DNA from: Arenibacter latericius DSM 15913
GTDB lineage: Bacteria; Bacteroidota; Bacteroidia; Flavobacteriales; Flavobacteriaceae
Length of the DNA: 46,037 bases
Direction of reading: 5' to 3'
NCBI RefSeq assembly: GCF_000424985.1
Contig: NZ_AUKX01000041.1
Location: 1-46,037, forward strand
A program made the translations under genes and the position numbers. Positions 1 to 9,008 of the stretch are shown here, piece after piece. The notes under the pieces were generated by a model. It made no database searches. It saw only the letters and a program-made list of their open reading frames with translations, and had not been told where the DNA came from. Position 1 is the first letter of the stretch. Each line of letters opens with the position of its first letter.

Positions 1-63
1 AAAGTTTCGATAGCACCGAGACCTGAAGAAATAGTTGCAGAAATACTAACAAAACTACCCTAA
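1..63 (+). CDS. 3' end of an unidentified gene
   Basis: Frame 1 is open from the window edge to a TAA at 61-63 and encodes a 20-residue tail ending in PEEIVAEILTKLP. It is followed within 10 bases by a strong hairpin with a T-run, as expected for the end of a real gene converging on the response regulator. The amphipathic tail resembles the C-terminal helix of small kinases such as shikimate kinase, but 20 residues are too few to name a family. Confidence 0.5.
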   Translation, partial: KVSIAPRPEEIVAEILTKLP

Positions 64-70
64 ATAAAAA

Positions 71-96
71 AACACCGGAAATCCGGTGTTTTTTTT
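71..96. terminator. Bidirectional intrinsic terminator
   Basis: An 8-bp perfect stem (71-78 with 83-90, CCGG-centred, 4-base loop) is flanked by A-runs on the left and T-runs on the right. It can therefore stop transcription from both sides. It lies between the rightward gene ending at 63 and the leftward response regulator ending at 115. Confidence 0.88.
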
Positions 97-114
97 ATAA
101 GTTAAAATAGCATC

Positions 115-822
115 CTATTCGGTTTTAACAACCAATCTAAATCCTTCTCCGTGGATGTTTAGTATTTCTACGTTTTCATCCTTTTTCAAGTATTTACGTA
201 ATTTTGCAATATACACGTCCATACTACGAGAGGTAAAATAATTATCATCTCTCCAAATTTTAGTCAACGCCAACTCTCTAGGCATCAGATCGTTTTCATG
301 TAACGCCAATAATCTAAGCAGTTCATTTTCTTTCGGAGAAAGCTTTATAGGCTCCTCATCCTTAAATTTTAAGAATCTAAGCTTGGAGTTTAATTGGAAT
401 CCCCCAAGAGTAAATTCAAACTGTTTGCTATCTGCCAAGGAGTTAGAAGATTTACGTTGGATAATAGCTTTTAACTTCATCAAAAGCACCTCCGAATCAA
501 ATGGCTTATTTAGGTAATCATCAGCACCAGCCTTATATCCTTTAAGCACATCTTCCTTCATGGTTTTTGCAGTTAGGAAAACTATAGGAACATTTTCATT
601 TTTTTCCCTGATCTCCTTTGCCAAAGTAAATCCATCTTTATAGGGCATCATTACATCCAAAATACAGACATCAAAATTGTCCTTTTTGAACTTTTCAAAA
701 CCCTCCATTCCATTTTTTGCCAACGTAACGTCAAAATCGTTCATGGCCAAATAATCTTTTAGGACAATTCCAAAATTTGGATCATCCTCAACTAGCAATA
801 TTTTTTTATTTACTGTTTCCAT
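115..822 (-). CDS. rprY: OmpR-family response regulator, RprY type
   Basis: A DNA-binding response regulator of 235 residues. The N-terminal receiver domain (about 6-120) shows the acidic pair D13-D14, phospho-acceptor D56 in the ILDVMMP stretch, switch T84 and invariant K106 in the LNKPF motif. A winged-helix trans_reg_C domain fills about 137-233. It is 8 bases downstream of the histidine kinase gene and must be co-transcribed with it, so the kinase is its expected phosphodonor. The pair matches the RprX/RprY arrangement of Bacteroidota; in Bacteroides RprY affects metabolic and redox genes, but targets here are unknown. The ATG at 822 directly precedes the beginning of the receiver fold, so the start is secure. 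Confidence 0.93.
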   Translation of the reverse strand: METVNKKILLVEDDPNFGIVLKDYLAMNDFDVTLAKNGMEGFEKFKKDNFDVCILDVMMPYKDGFTLAKEIREKNENVPIVFLTAKTMKEDVLKGYKAGADDYLNKPFDSEVLLMKLKAIIQRKSSNSLADSKQFEFTLGGFQLNSKLRFLKFKDEEPIKLSPKENELLRLLALHENDLMPRELALTKIWRDDNYFTSRSMDVYIAKLRKYLKKDENVEILNIHGEGFRLVVKTE

Positions 823-830
823 AATAACTT

Positions 831-2405
831 TTAAATTAAGGGTAGTTTTATATAGAAAGTAGATCCTTTTCCTTTTTCACTTTCAGCATAAACTTCACCC
901 TGGTGATCATCAACTATTTTTTTCACGTAAGCTAAACCTAGTCCATGGCCCTTTACATTATGTATATCACCGGTATGTTCCCTATAAAACTTTTCAAAAA
1001 CCTTTTTTAGGACCACTTTACTCATCCCGGCTCCCTGATCTTTTATTTTGATTAATATATTATTCCCAACAACTTCTGTATACACATCAATCTTAGGAGC
1101 ATCTGTTGAATACTTTATCGCATTGTCCAGAATATTAACTATAACGTTGGTAAAATGCATTTCACTAGCCAATACTTCTGTACGTTCGGCACTTAAATGC
1201 GTATTAATATAACCTCCCCTATCTCCAACAATCAGCTCTACATGGGTTATAGCATCTCCTATTATTTCGTGCACATCTGCTCTATCTTTAGAGATATCTA
1301 ACTGGTTTTTTTCCAGTTTTGAAATCCTAAGTACATTCTCTACCTGAGCGTGCATTCTTTTATTCTCATCTCTTATCATTTGTAGGTACCGTAATACCTT
1401 CTCTTTATCTTCAATTATTTTTGGGTTTCTAATTGCCTCTACCGCTAAATTTATTGTGGCTATTGGCGTTTTAAACTCATGGGTCATATTATTGATAAAG
1501 TCCGTTTTAATTTCTGAAATCTGCTTTTGTTTTATCAACTGATAGATGGCACTAGAGTAAGCAACAACAATAACTAAGGTAAACGCCAAGGATAAAATTG
1601 CCATTCCAAGAATAGATTGTATCAAAAATCTTTTCTTCTTTGGAAACGTAAGCAATAGGGAAAAATTTGTACTTCCTTCACTATCCTTAAACAAAGGCGC
1701 CTTGTAAAGTGTTGTTTCAGAAAATTTAAAATCATCAGATCTCAACTTAGTAGGCAACCCTCTACTATACACCCCATATTCATAATCAATATCTATGCCT
1801 CTATTTTCAAGTTCACGACTTAAGAACAATTCTATTTCTTGTTTGGACACCCGCTTATAAATAGATTTGGATTTGGCCATCTCTCTAAAGTTATCGTCCA
1901 TTGCCGCCTTATCTATAGAAGATAACCCCCCTATCTTTTCAAGTTTTTGCACCGGAGTAAGGGAATATTGTCTGCCATCCAAACCGAAATCCTCCTTATA
2001 AATTTCTGTCCGCCTTATACTAGTAATATTCTTAAAGGTAGCAGTATCAAACCCTATATCAAAGAACTTAGATGCCATATTATAATCTTCCTCCAAAATC
2101 CCATGAGAGTAAAATCGGATTTCATTGGAGTTAAGATCCCTATCGAAGAAAAAGAAATTTTTAAGATGGGTCGCCTTAGGCTTCCCTATACTATCTTTTA
2201 ACTTATAAAACTCGTTAAGGTAGTCTTGTACTTCTCTTTTTTCAATATTCTCTACAACCCTATTTAATATTTGGGTTACCGTATTAGAAAATTGTTCTTC
2301 TTTGTCTTCTACTGATTTGTTTATCCAATAGCTTTGAACAAAAATTATCCCAATAAGGGATAGGCTCATTAAGACAACAAGAAGACCAAATAACCTTTTA
2401 TTCAT
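831..2405 (-). CDS. rprX: Sensor histidine kinase, RprX type
   Basis: A membrane-bound sensor kinase of 524 residues. Transmembrane helices at about 5-25 and 260-286 enclose a roughly 230-residue extracytoplasmic sensor region with no recognisable domain. The cytoplasmic part has HisKA with H309 in NMTHEFKTP, the N box with N428, G1 box DQGAG (456-460) and G2 box GHGLGL (486-491), so autokinase residues are complete. There is no HAMP domain between TM2 and HisKA, as is usual for this subfamily. It is the first gene of a two-gene unit with the response regulator. Its ligand cannot be told from sequence. The ATG at 2405 gives a clean N-terminal signal anchor. Confidence 0.93.
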   Translation of the reverse strand: MNKRLFGLLVVLMSLSLIGIIFVQSYWINKSVEDKEEQFSNTVTQILNRVVENIEKREVQDYLNEFYKLKDSIGKPKATHLKNFFFFDRDLNSNEIRFYSHGILEEDYNMASKFFDIGFDTATFKNITSIRRTEIYKEDFGLDGRQYSLTPVQKLEKIGGLSSIDKAAMDDNFREMAKSKSIYKRVSKQEIELFLSRELENRGIDIDYEYGVYSRGLPTKLRSDDFKFSETTLYKAPLFKDSEGSTNFSLLLTFPKKKRFLIQSILGMAILSLAFTLVIVVAYSSAIYQLIKQKQISEIKTDFINNMTHEFKTPIATINLAVEAIRNPKIIEDKEKVLRYLQMIRDENKRMHAQVENVLRISKLEKNQLDISKDRADVHEIIGDAITHVELIVGDRGGYINTHLSAERTEVLASEMHFTNVIVNILDNAIKYSTDAPKIDVYTEVVGNNILIKIKDQGAGMSKVVLKKVFEKFYREHTGDIHNVKGHGLGLAYVKKIVDDHQGEVYAESEKGKGSTFYIKLPLI

Positions 2406-2484
2406 TAACAGTAAAATTATAAATTTAACATTTAGCGCATTGTAGGTTTAACCTAAACTTAACAATATTGTTAAAATTCAGCGC

Positions 2485-3072
2485 TTATGTCCTGATTTTT
2501 AGCAATTTTAGGTGTATTTCCTCTACTTGAGCCCTTGTTCTCTTTAAATCTGAGTTTTCTATAACAAAATGGGATAGCGAAGCTTTTTTATTATCCTCCC
2601 ACTGATTCTTCACCCGTTCCATAACTTGTTCTGCAGTTACCCCATCTCTTTTCATAACTCTCTTGATACGGGTTTCCAAAGGTGCGGTTACCAATATTAT
2701 TTGATCGTAACGGTCATGGGAGTCATTTTCGAATATAATAGCAGCCTCTTGAATTACATAGTCTGAATTTTGCGCTGCTACCCATTGCGTAAAATGTTTA
2801 CGCACCTCTGGATGTACAATATTATTTAATCTCTTCAGCAATTCTGGGTCGTTAAAGACCTTTTTAGAAATAAAGCCACGGTTTAATTTACCTTCTTTAT
2901 AGCTATCAGTCCCAAATAAAGCAATAAGGTTTTGCTTTATTGATTGGGAGGTATTCATTAATTTCTTAGCTTCTTCATCAGAAATGTACACCGGCACCCC
3001 TAGATCTCGAAACATAGTCGCCACTGTAGATTTTCCACTACCGATTCCCCCTGTTAAACCTATAATCTTCAT
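2485..3072 (-). CDS. coaE: Dephospho-CoA kinase
   Basis: Catalyses the last step of coenzyme A synthesis, ATP-dependent phosphorylation of dephospho-CoA at the ribose 3' position, in the cytoplasm. At 195 residues it has the normal family length. The Walker A loop GGIGSGKST covers residues 8-16, and the family features of the adenylate-kinase-like fold follow, including an NIVHPEVR motif near residue 84 and the QEAAIIFE stretch. Its start overlaps the end of the upstream YbbR gene by 4 bases, so translation is probably coupled. The next gene downstream, the histidine kinase, is about 80 bases away. Pantothenate-pathway partner coaBC lies elsewhere in the window at 9001-10206. Confidence 0.96.
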   Translation of the reverse strand: MKIIGLTGGIGSGKSTVATMFRDLGVPVYISDEEAKKLMNTSQSIKQNLIALFGTDSYKEGKLNRGFISKKVFNDPELLKRLNNIVHPEVRKHFTQWVAAQNSDYVIQEAAIIFENDSHDRYDQIILVTAPLETRIKRVMKRDGVTAEQVMERVKNQWEDNKKASLSHFVIENSDLKRTRAQVEEIHLKLLKIRT

Positions 3073-4025
3073 TGCTTCATTAATATAAACTCAACTTTAT
3101 CTTCCTTTAATTGTACTTCATTTACCGAATTTACTTTCTTAGTAATCTCCAATTCAAGAATATTATCCCCCATTTCGTCAATTTGAAGATAATCTGCACT
3201 AACCTCAAAATCGGTTTCCTTTATTTTTTTTAAATTCTCCAATCGATCTCTACACAAAACTTCAGCAGTTTCTGGAAAGGTTCTAACTACCACTCCTTTT
3301 GGAACATTTATAATATTTATAGGAACCGTTAATATTCGTTCAGAAAACCTAAAGACCTCTCCTTCCACTCGGACCTGATTAGTAGAATAGGTGGTATTCT
3401 GTAAAACTGTAGGGAGATCTAAACCTACAGTTTTAGAAAAATTTCCAGTTAATTTAGTCAGAGACAAACTCTTTGTTGGGATAAACTCTAGATCTGCCAC
3501 TTCATTTTCGGGACCGATTACAGTTATGGAATCGGGAATCAATTCTATCTCCCTATCTAGTAAATAATGTTGCTCTAAATCAATATCTACTTTGGAAGCC
3601 ACCGCAACTTTCTTTTTCATAAGTCTCTGAAAACTAAAGAACATGGTGTCCCGGTCCATTTCTATAATTTCTATAGATTTTGAAAGTTGATTTTCTATTT
3701 GACTCCTATAGTCCAAAGGTGACATGTAAAATTTTTTGCCACGTTCTTCTAAAGCAGATAAGTCTACATTAACCACTTTATTTTTAAATCCGAATACTAA
3801 AAACTGATACCCACTAGCCCTAAGCCTAACCCGAACATTGTTTTTGGACACTTTTTTTAACAATAAGCTATCGGGATTACTGTGATACTGTACCTTAAAG
3901 GTAGCTTCATTGGTATACTCTTCTGCCAAATTACTTATAAACCACGCCAAACTAGAGGCTAAAAGAAATATCAAGAATTGTTTTACTTTTCTTTTTTGAA
4001 GTATGTTTTTTATGATTTCTACCAA
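3069..4025 (-). CDS. YbbR-domain membrane-anchored protein
   Basis: A 318-residue protein with a single N-terminal membrane anchor (about 15-33) followed by tandem YbbR-like beta domains, recognisable from the FKVQYHSNPDSL, VRVRLRASGYQFL and VIGPENEV type segments. In Firmicutes the family member CdaR regulates the diadenylate cyclase CdaA; here no cyclase gene is adjacent, so that role cannot be assumed. The gene overlaps coaE by 4 bases, and the glycosyltransferase stops 3 bases before its start, making a tight leftward operon glycosyltransferase-ybbR-coaE. The YbbR-coaE pairing is common in Flavobacteriia. The protein probably sits in the inner membrane with the repeats outside. Confidence 0.82.
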   Translation of the reverse strand: MVEIIKNILQKRKVKQFLIFLLASSLAWFISNLAEEYTNEATFKVQYHSNPDSLLLKKVSKNNVRVRLRASGYQFLVFGFKNKVVNVDLSALEERGKKFYMSPLDYRSQIENQLSKSIEIIEMDRDTMFFSFQRLMKKKVAVASKVDIDLEQHYLLDREIELIPDSITVIGPENEVADLEFIPTKSLSLTKLTGNFSKTVGLDLPTVLQNTTYSTNQVRVEGEVFRFSERILTVPINIINVPKGVVVRTFPETAEVLCRDRLENLKKIKETDFEVSADYLQIDEMGDNILELEITKKVNSVNEVQLKEDKVEFILMKQ

Positions 4026-4028
4026 TTT

Positions 4029-5036
4029 CTATAAGGTTTTAAAAAACAGTTTAGGGAATAATACTTGAGGTTCTTTTTTACTAAAAATTAAAAGAACGGA
4101 GTTTTTAAAAAATCCAATCCCATATCCAAAAAATTGAATCAACACCGCTATAAGAGACAAAAATGCCACCTTAAAACTTTTGTTCACTATAAAGGAATGT
4201 ACAAAAAGTAAACCAAAATAAAGGAGATAAATAATAATTGGTAGAAATAGTCCGAAAAATAGTGAGACAATAGAGACAAGTAGCCCTATACAGAATAGAC
4301 TAGGGAACCAATATGTGATTTTAGCAGTTCCTGGATGCCATTGATTTAAGATAGGCCTTACCATACCAAATTTCCGAACTTGGGTATAAAATTTACTCCA
4401 ATCAATCCTTCTTTTATGGTAAACATAGGCCTCTGGGATAAGCCTTGTTTTATACCCTGCTTTCCAGATTCTAAAAGTTAAGTCTGGATCCTCACCTGGG
4501 TGTATATTACCGAACCCTTGTGTTTTCTGAAACGCCTCCTTAGATATCCCCATATTAAAACTTCTAGGCTGAAACTTCCCCACAGAATTCTTACCTCCTC
4601 TTATCCCACCGGTAGTGAGAATAGACGTCATAGCGTAATTAATCGCTTTCTGCACTTGACTAAAGGAGGAATGGGCAGCATCTGGACCACCAAAACAATC
4701 TACATAACTTTTAGAAAGCGAAGCATCTACAACAGAAAGGTACTGCGGAGGAATGATACAATCTGAGTCCAACACAATAAAATAATTTCCTTTAGCACGC
4801 TGCATCCCATAATTACGGGAAGAGCCTGGCCCAGAGTTTTGTTTAAATAGGTAAGTGATATCTAGTTTATCCCTATAACCATCTATAACGGTTTGGGAAC
4901 TCTCCGTAGAACCGTCCTCTACAATCACCACTTCGAAAGGTTTATCATAATCCTGAAGCACAAGGCTTTGCAAGAGCTCATCCACCTCATTTGGCCTATT
5001 AAATACGGGTACGATAAAGGAAAAAAACAACTTCAT
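4029..5036 (-). CDS. Family 2 glycosyltransferase with C-terminal membrane helices
   Basis: A 335-residue GT-A-fold glycosyltransferase. Residues 1-110 hold the nucleotide-sugar domain with the N-terminal FSFIVPVFNRP strand, the VIVEDGS motif and the DSD metal-binding triad at 90-92. A second acidic motif, GEDPDLTFR, lies near residue 183, as in GT2 enzymes. The C-terminal 90 residues are strongly hydrophobic and form two or three membrane helices, so the enzyme acts at the inner membrane, probably on a lipid-linked or envelope polysaccharide acceptor. The sugar and the acceptor cannot be told. It lies at the head of the glycosyltransferase-ybbR-coaE run. The ATG at 5036 starts immediately before the first strand. 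Confidence 0.88.
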   Translation of the reverse strand: MKLFFSFIVPVFNRPNEVDELLQSLVLQDYDKPFEVVIVEDGSTESSQTVIDGYRDKLDITYLFKQNSGPGSSRNYGMQRAKGNYFIVLDSDCIIPPQYLSVVDASLSKSYVDCFGGPDAAHSSFSQVQKAINYAMTSILTTGGIRGGKNSVGKFQPRSFNMGISKEAFQKTQGFGNIHPGEDPDLTFRIWKAGYKTRLIPEAYVYHKRRIDWSKFYTQVRKFGMVRPILNQWHPGTAKITYWFPSLFCIGLLVSIVSLFFGLFLPIIIYLLYFGLLFVHSFIVNKSFKVAFLSLIAVLIQFFGYGIGFFKNSVLLIFSKKEPQVLFPKLFFKTL

Positions 5037-5068
5037 TATATTTAATAATACTTTTAAAAAGTAATCTA

Positions 5069-5116
5069 AACGGGAAGACCTCTATAAATCAAGGATTCAT
5101 TAATTTTCTTCCCGTT
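5069..5116. repeat. Perfect 10-bp inverted repeat, possible fabI terminator
   Basis: AACGGGAAGA at 5069-5078 pairs perfectly with TCTTCCCGTT at 5107-5116. The 28-base loop contains a smaller AATC/GATT hairpin. On the leftward strand the stem is followed, after eight bases, by CTTTTT, so it may end the fabI transcript, although the T-run is displaced. It is the only ordered structure in the 139-base gap. Confidence 0.5.
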
Positions 5117-5175
5117 GATCCAAAATAGACACCCCATATTATAAGGCACCTACTTTCTTTATGTTAGTTGTTTAA

Positions 5176-5988
5176 TTATTCTGAAAAACTATCAACTATT
5201 TCCTGACTAACTCCTGTGGTAGAAAAGCCTCCATCATGAAATAAATTTTGCATAGTAACCTTTTTAGTATAGTCTGAAAAAAGAGTTACAGTATATTCGG
5301 CACATTCCTGGGCAGTAGCATTTCCTAGAGGAGACATTTTTTCGGCATAATTAATAAAACTATTAAATCCTTTTACACCTTGTCCTGCGGTAGTAGGTGT
5401 AGGAGATTGAGAAATAGTATTTACCCTAACCTTTTTTTCTTTTCCAAAAAAGTAACCAAAGCTACGTGCTATGGACTCTAGATAAGCTTTATTATCGGCC
5501 ATATCATTATAGTCTGGAAAAGTTCGCTGTGCCGCCATATAGGTAAGCGCCACTATACTTCCCCATTCATTCATGGCATCTGCCTTATATAAACTCTGCA
5601 TTACTTTATGAAAGGAAAGGGCTGACACATCCCAACCTTTACTAGTAAAATCATATTTTTGATCGGTATAAGACCTCCCTTTACGTACGTTTACAGACAT
5701 CCCTATGGCGTGGAGTACAAAATCTATTTTTCCCCCTAAAATTTCCATGGATTTCGCTACTAGGTTTTCTAAATCTTCCTCACTAGTTGCATCTGCAGGA
5801 ATTATAGTAGCCCCCGTTTTCTCGGCTAGCTCGTTTATTTTCCCCATTCGCATAGCTATTGGCGCGTTAGTTAATACGAATGTTCCGCCCTCTGCATGTA
5901 CGGTCTCAGCGGTTTTCCAAGCAATAGAATTTTCATCCAAAGCCCCAAATATAATTCCTCTTTTACCCTTCAATAAGTTAAACAACAT
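5176..5988 (-). CDS. fabI: Enoyl-ACP reductase (NADH), FabI
   Basis: Reduces the trans-2-enoyl-ACP double bond, the last step of each fatty-acid elongation cycle. At 270 residues it is a normal FabI of the short-chain dehydrogenase fold. The cofactor loop begins at GIIFGALDENSIAW (11-24). The catalytic set Y150, Y160 and K167 follows the FabI spacing, with the second tyrosine and lysine seven residues apart, and a SQSPTPT substrate-loop segment follows. It appears to be a single gene: a TATCTTTG -7 promoter element lies 31 bases upstream and a large inverted repeat downstream. FabI is the triclosan target in other bacteria. The ATG at 5988 is well placed. Confidence 0.96.
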   Translation of the reverse strand: MLFNLLKGKRGIIFGALDENSIAWKTAETVHAEGGTFVLTNAPIAMRMGKINELAEKTGATIIPADATSEEDLENLVAKSMEILGGKIDFVLHAIGMSVNVRKGRSYTDQKYDFTSKGWDVSALSFHKVMQSLYKADAMNEWGSIVALTYMAAQRTFPDYNDMADNKAYLESIARSFGYFFGKEKKVRVNTISQSPTPTTAGQGVKGFNSFINYAEKMSPLGNATAQECAEYTVTLFSDYTKKVTMQNLFHDGGFSTTGVSQEIVDSFSE

Positions 5989-6018
5989 ATTTTATTTCTT
6001 TGTGATTTTTACGTTCAC

Positions 6019-6026
6019 CAAAGATA
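6019..6026 (-). promoter_or_regulatory. -7 promoter element of fabI
   Basis: The leftward strand reads TATCTTTG, a full match to the Bacteroidota -7 consensus TAnnTTTG. It would start transcription about 25 bases before the fabI ATG. No TTG -33 element is visible at the usual spacing. The rest of the 229-base gap up to recN (5989-6217) holds only a weak 6-bp hairpin at 6062-6085. Confidence 0.55.
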
Positions 6027-6217
6027 TTAAAAATTAACGGGGCATTATTTAATGATGGAGCGCTTCTCTAATAAAATATAGAAGCACAATCAAATTGCAA
6101 GGTAAAATCCCCAAAGCAATCCCATGTGCAACTATTTTGCAAAACCGCTTTATAAAACTAGCTGTTTACTAAAATAATTAGATTAAATACATATAAAGAA
6201 AATCCGAAACCTCCTTA

Positions 6218-7870
6218 TTAGTTTAATAATTCCTTGGCGTGGGCTAATGCCGATTCTGTAATTGCCTTCCCGCCTAGCATTTCCGCTAGTTCGGTAATAC
6301 GTTCTTGTTTAGAAAGTGGCTTCATCTTGGTTTGAGTTCCCATTAGCTCCTCTTCCTTATAAACTTTAAAGTGGTGAGCACCCTTTGCCGCTACCTGTGG
6401 AAGGTGTGTAATAGAGAATATCTGCATGGTTTTACTCATATCTTGCATAATATCCCCCATTTTATTGGATATCTCGCCAGATACTCCCGTATCAATTTCG
6501 TCGAACATCAGCGTCGGGAGATTTTCATAATTGGCCAAAATTGACTTTATAGCCAACATTATCCTAGAGAGCTCTCCTCCTGATGCTACTTTTTTTAATT
6601 CCCCGTAAGCAGAACCTTTATTGGAAGACAAAAGAAAGGTAAGGTCGTCTTTCCCTGTAGCCTTAAACTCTTTGGAAGGGTGAATTTCAATTTTAAAGGT
6701 AGCACTAGCCATTCCTAACTCTGCTAAGGTACCTTCTAATTGTTTTTTTAGTTTTGGAAGTATTTTATTTCTGTTCTTGCTTAACTTAGAAGCTATTGTA
6801 TTCAATTCTGCTTCTAACTCTAATAACTCTTTTCTCTTCGCTTCAATATCACTTTCCACATTTTCTGTGGCTTGCACTTTATCATCCAATTCCTTCTTAA
6901 TACCAAGTAGTTCGGATACATCGTGGGCATTGTGCTTTTTCAATAGGGTATGTAGAAGTTGCAACTTAGCACTCACCTCTTCTAACATCTCAGGATTGGT
7001 ATCAACCTGATCGTTTAGGGCTATGAACTCGTTAGAAATATCATCCAATTCTATGAAAACAGAATTAACACGTTCATCCAGTTCACTATAATGCTGCCCA
7101 TAATGCCCTAATTTATGTGAAATCTGCTTCAATTCTGTCAGCAGATTAATCACTCCTATTTGCTCATCGTTAAGCAATTGCTGCACTTGCGACAATTGCT
7201 CCATAATAACTTCTACATTGTTTAACTGCTCGTACTCCTCCTCCAAGGTTTCAATTATACCCTCCTTTAAAGGAGCAGAGTTTAATTCTTCCAATAAGAA
7301 ACTATTGTATTCATGTTCCTTAATAGCGTTACTTTGAAACTCTAAAAGCTGCTCTAATTCTTTGGTACTGGTTTGATATTGCTCCAATTTAGCAGCATAC
7401 TGCACTAACACTTTCTCATTGTTAGCAAGAGCGTCAATAGTTTTTAATTGAAAATCACTCTCTCCTAATTGCATGGTCTGATGCTGGGAATGCACATCTA
7501 CTAACCGCCCTCCCAATTTAGAAAGCACATCTAAAGTCACGGGAGTGTCATTTATAAAGGCTCTTGATTTACCGCTAGGCAAAATTTCTCGCCTTACGAT
7601 AGTTTTGCGCTCGTAGTCTAAATCGTTATTATCAAAAAACGATTTCAATTCATATTTGGCTATATCAAATTCGCCTTCTACAATACATTTACTCTCCTTG
7701 TCTTTAAGAGAGGAGAGATCTGCTCTCTTACCTAACACTAAGGCCAAGCCACCCAATAAAATGGATTTACCGGCACCTGTCTCACCAGTAATCACCGTAA
7801 AACCATTAGTAAACTTAACGTTTAGGTGGTCTATTAGAGCGTAATTTTTAATTGAAAGATTTGTCAGCAA
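6218..7870 (-). CDS. recN: DNA repair protein RecN
   Basis: An SMC-like ATPase of 550 residues that acts early in repair of double-strand breaks, on chromosomal DNA. The N-terminal ATPase half carries Walker A GETGAGKS (29-36). A long helical coiled-coil region of roughly residues 150-370 follows, rich in Glu, Leu and Gln. The C-terminal half carries the ABC signature SGGELSR and Walker B LMFDEIDTG. All ATP-binding elements are present and length is normal. In Bacteroidota it often sits, as here, beside the PorD/DUF4835 and coaBC genes. About 250 bases separate it from that upstream operon, so it probably has its own promoter; I see only a near-consensus TATCTTTA there. Confidence 0.95.
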   Translation of the reverse strand: MLTNLSIKNYALIDHLNVKFTNGFTVITGETGAGKSILLGGLALVLGKRADLSSLKDKESKCIVEGEFDIAKYELKSFFDNNDLDYERKTIVRREILPSGKSRAFINDTPVTLDVLSKLGGRLVDVHSQHQTMQLGESDFQLKTIDALANNEKVLVQYAAKLEQYQTSTKELEQLLEFQSNAIKEHEYNSFLLEELNSAPLKEGIIETLEEEYEQLNNVEVIMEQLSQVQQLLNDEQIGVINLLTELKQISHKLGHYGQHYSELDERVNSVFIELDDISNEFIALNDQVDTNPEMLEEVSAKLQLLHTLLKKHNAHDVSELLGIKKELDDKVQATENVESDIEAKRKELLELEAELNTIASKLSKNRNKILPKLKKQLEGTLAELGMASATFKIEIHPSKEFKATGKDDLTFLLSSNKGSAYGELKKVASGGELSRIMLAIKSILANYENLPTLMFDEIDTGVSGEISNKMGDIMQDMSKTMQIFSITHLPQVAAKGAHHFKVYKEEELMGTQTKMKPLSKQERITELAEMLGGKAITESALAHAKELLN

Positions 7871-8117
7871 GGTATAAGTCTATTATTGGGGTAAAGATAA
7901 TTGTTATTGTTTTGGAAAAAAATGGGAGTATAATTTTTTTATACAAACTAATTATTCCTAAAGGACATGTAGCTATAAGTAAGACCAGAATAAAGCGAAC
8001 TGACACGTAAAATAGTATTTTGACCCTACCGCAAAATCATATAAACCGAATTGAAAAACATAGGCTATATCTAAAGATTTGTACGTAATCTCTAGCTTAA
8101 ACCTGTAAACAACCTTT

Positions 8118-9008
8118 TTAATATTTTATCTGATTCCAAGTTGAAGAATAAAGTGGCGCAATTTTATTTAAAGTTTCCTTTAGCTGAACTACATCTACTT
8201 TAGGACCATCAGAAAATATATCTTGAATCTCTTGCGCTTTGGCATCAAAAAACAACTGGGTTAAAAAAGCATTAGGGTGCCTAGAGGCCATTGTTTCAAA
8301 CAATTGTAAGGTGCCAGCAACAACTTGCTTCCCTGTACTGTTGTTATCAGCAAGAATATCTAAGCCTTTTCTATGATAGTTATACATGGCAACTCTATAT
8401 TCTCTATAGGAATTAGACATTAAATTATCCACCAATTCAAACCTACTGCGCTCTCCGCTAGTTCTGCTCCAACCAGCAGCGTTTCCACTTTGCGCGAGAC
8501 CAACAATCTGCTGTGCCTTTCTAAAATATTCACTCCCCCCCTCTAAAGAAAAAGTATCGGCATCTAATCCCAAAATTAAATAAACATAATAAGAGACTAC
8601 CGCTACCAAATTAGAATCTATATTGTTTTCGCTATAAATCAACGGTTGAAACTCTATATATTGAAAATTAAACTGATTGTCCTTATAGTTGAGAATAGGA
8701 CTTTCATAAGATGTATTAAAAACAGGGCGAGAAGATTGTAACTGTATATTCCCTTTTAAACTATTAGACTCGTACTCCGTGATAGTAATGAACATTTGAG
8801 CGTTCACCTTTTCATTATCCTTATATTCCCTATTAGACCAATTTGTTTTATTTACAAAATCGCTTAAGGAGCGTTCCAAAGTTTTAAATATCTGCTGATT
8901 CGTCTTTCCAACTTGATCGGCATTAATGGTAACGGTACAATTCAGTTCCTGAGCCGCCAAACCTAGGGAAATAATAAAACAAAGCGATACTAGAATAAGG
9001 TTACGCAT
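8118..9008 (-). CDS. porD: DUF4835 / PorD-family periplasmic protein
   Basis: A 296-residue secreted protein of the DUF4835 family, which some databases name type IX secretion system protein PorD. It has a clear signal peptide (about 1-18, ending in LAAQ). The mature part includes the conserved INADQVGKTNQQIF start and YYVYLILGLDADTF segments. How directly it serves type IX secretion is not established from sequence, so the symbol is provisional. Its start overlaps the end of coaBC by 8 bases; with coaBC, rpoZ and bamD it forms the conserved Bacteroidota cluster bamD-rpoZ-coaBC-porD. The 250-base stretch downstream (7871-8117) holds only a short AT hairpin near 7935. Confidence 0.83.
   Translation of the reverse strand: MRNLILVSLCFIISLGLAAQELNCTVTINADQVGKTNQQIFKTLERSLSDFVNKTNWSNREYKDNEKVNAQMFITITEYESNSLKGNIQLQSSRPVFNTSYESPILNYKDNQFNFQYIEFQPLIYSENNIDSNLVAVVSYYVYLILGLDADTFSLEGGSEYFRKAQQIVGLAQSGNAAGWSRTSGERSRFELVDNLMSNSYREYRVAMYNYHRKGLDILADNNSTGKQVVAGTLQLFETMASRHPNAFLTQLFFDAKAQEIQDIFSDGPKVDVVQLKETLNKIAPLYSSTWNQIKY

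Noticed and set aside
6062-6085. GCTTCT/AGAAGC hairpin between fabI and recN
   Set aside because: Six base pairs and a 12-base AT loop without T-run are expected by chance in AT-rich DNA.
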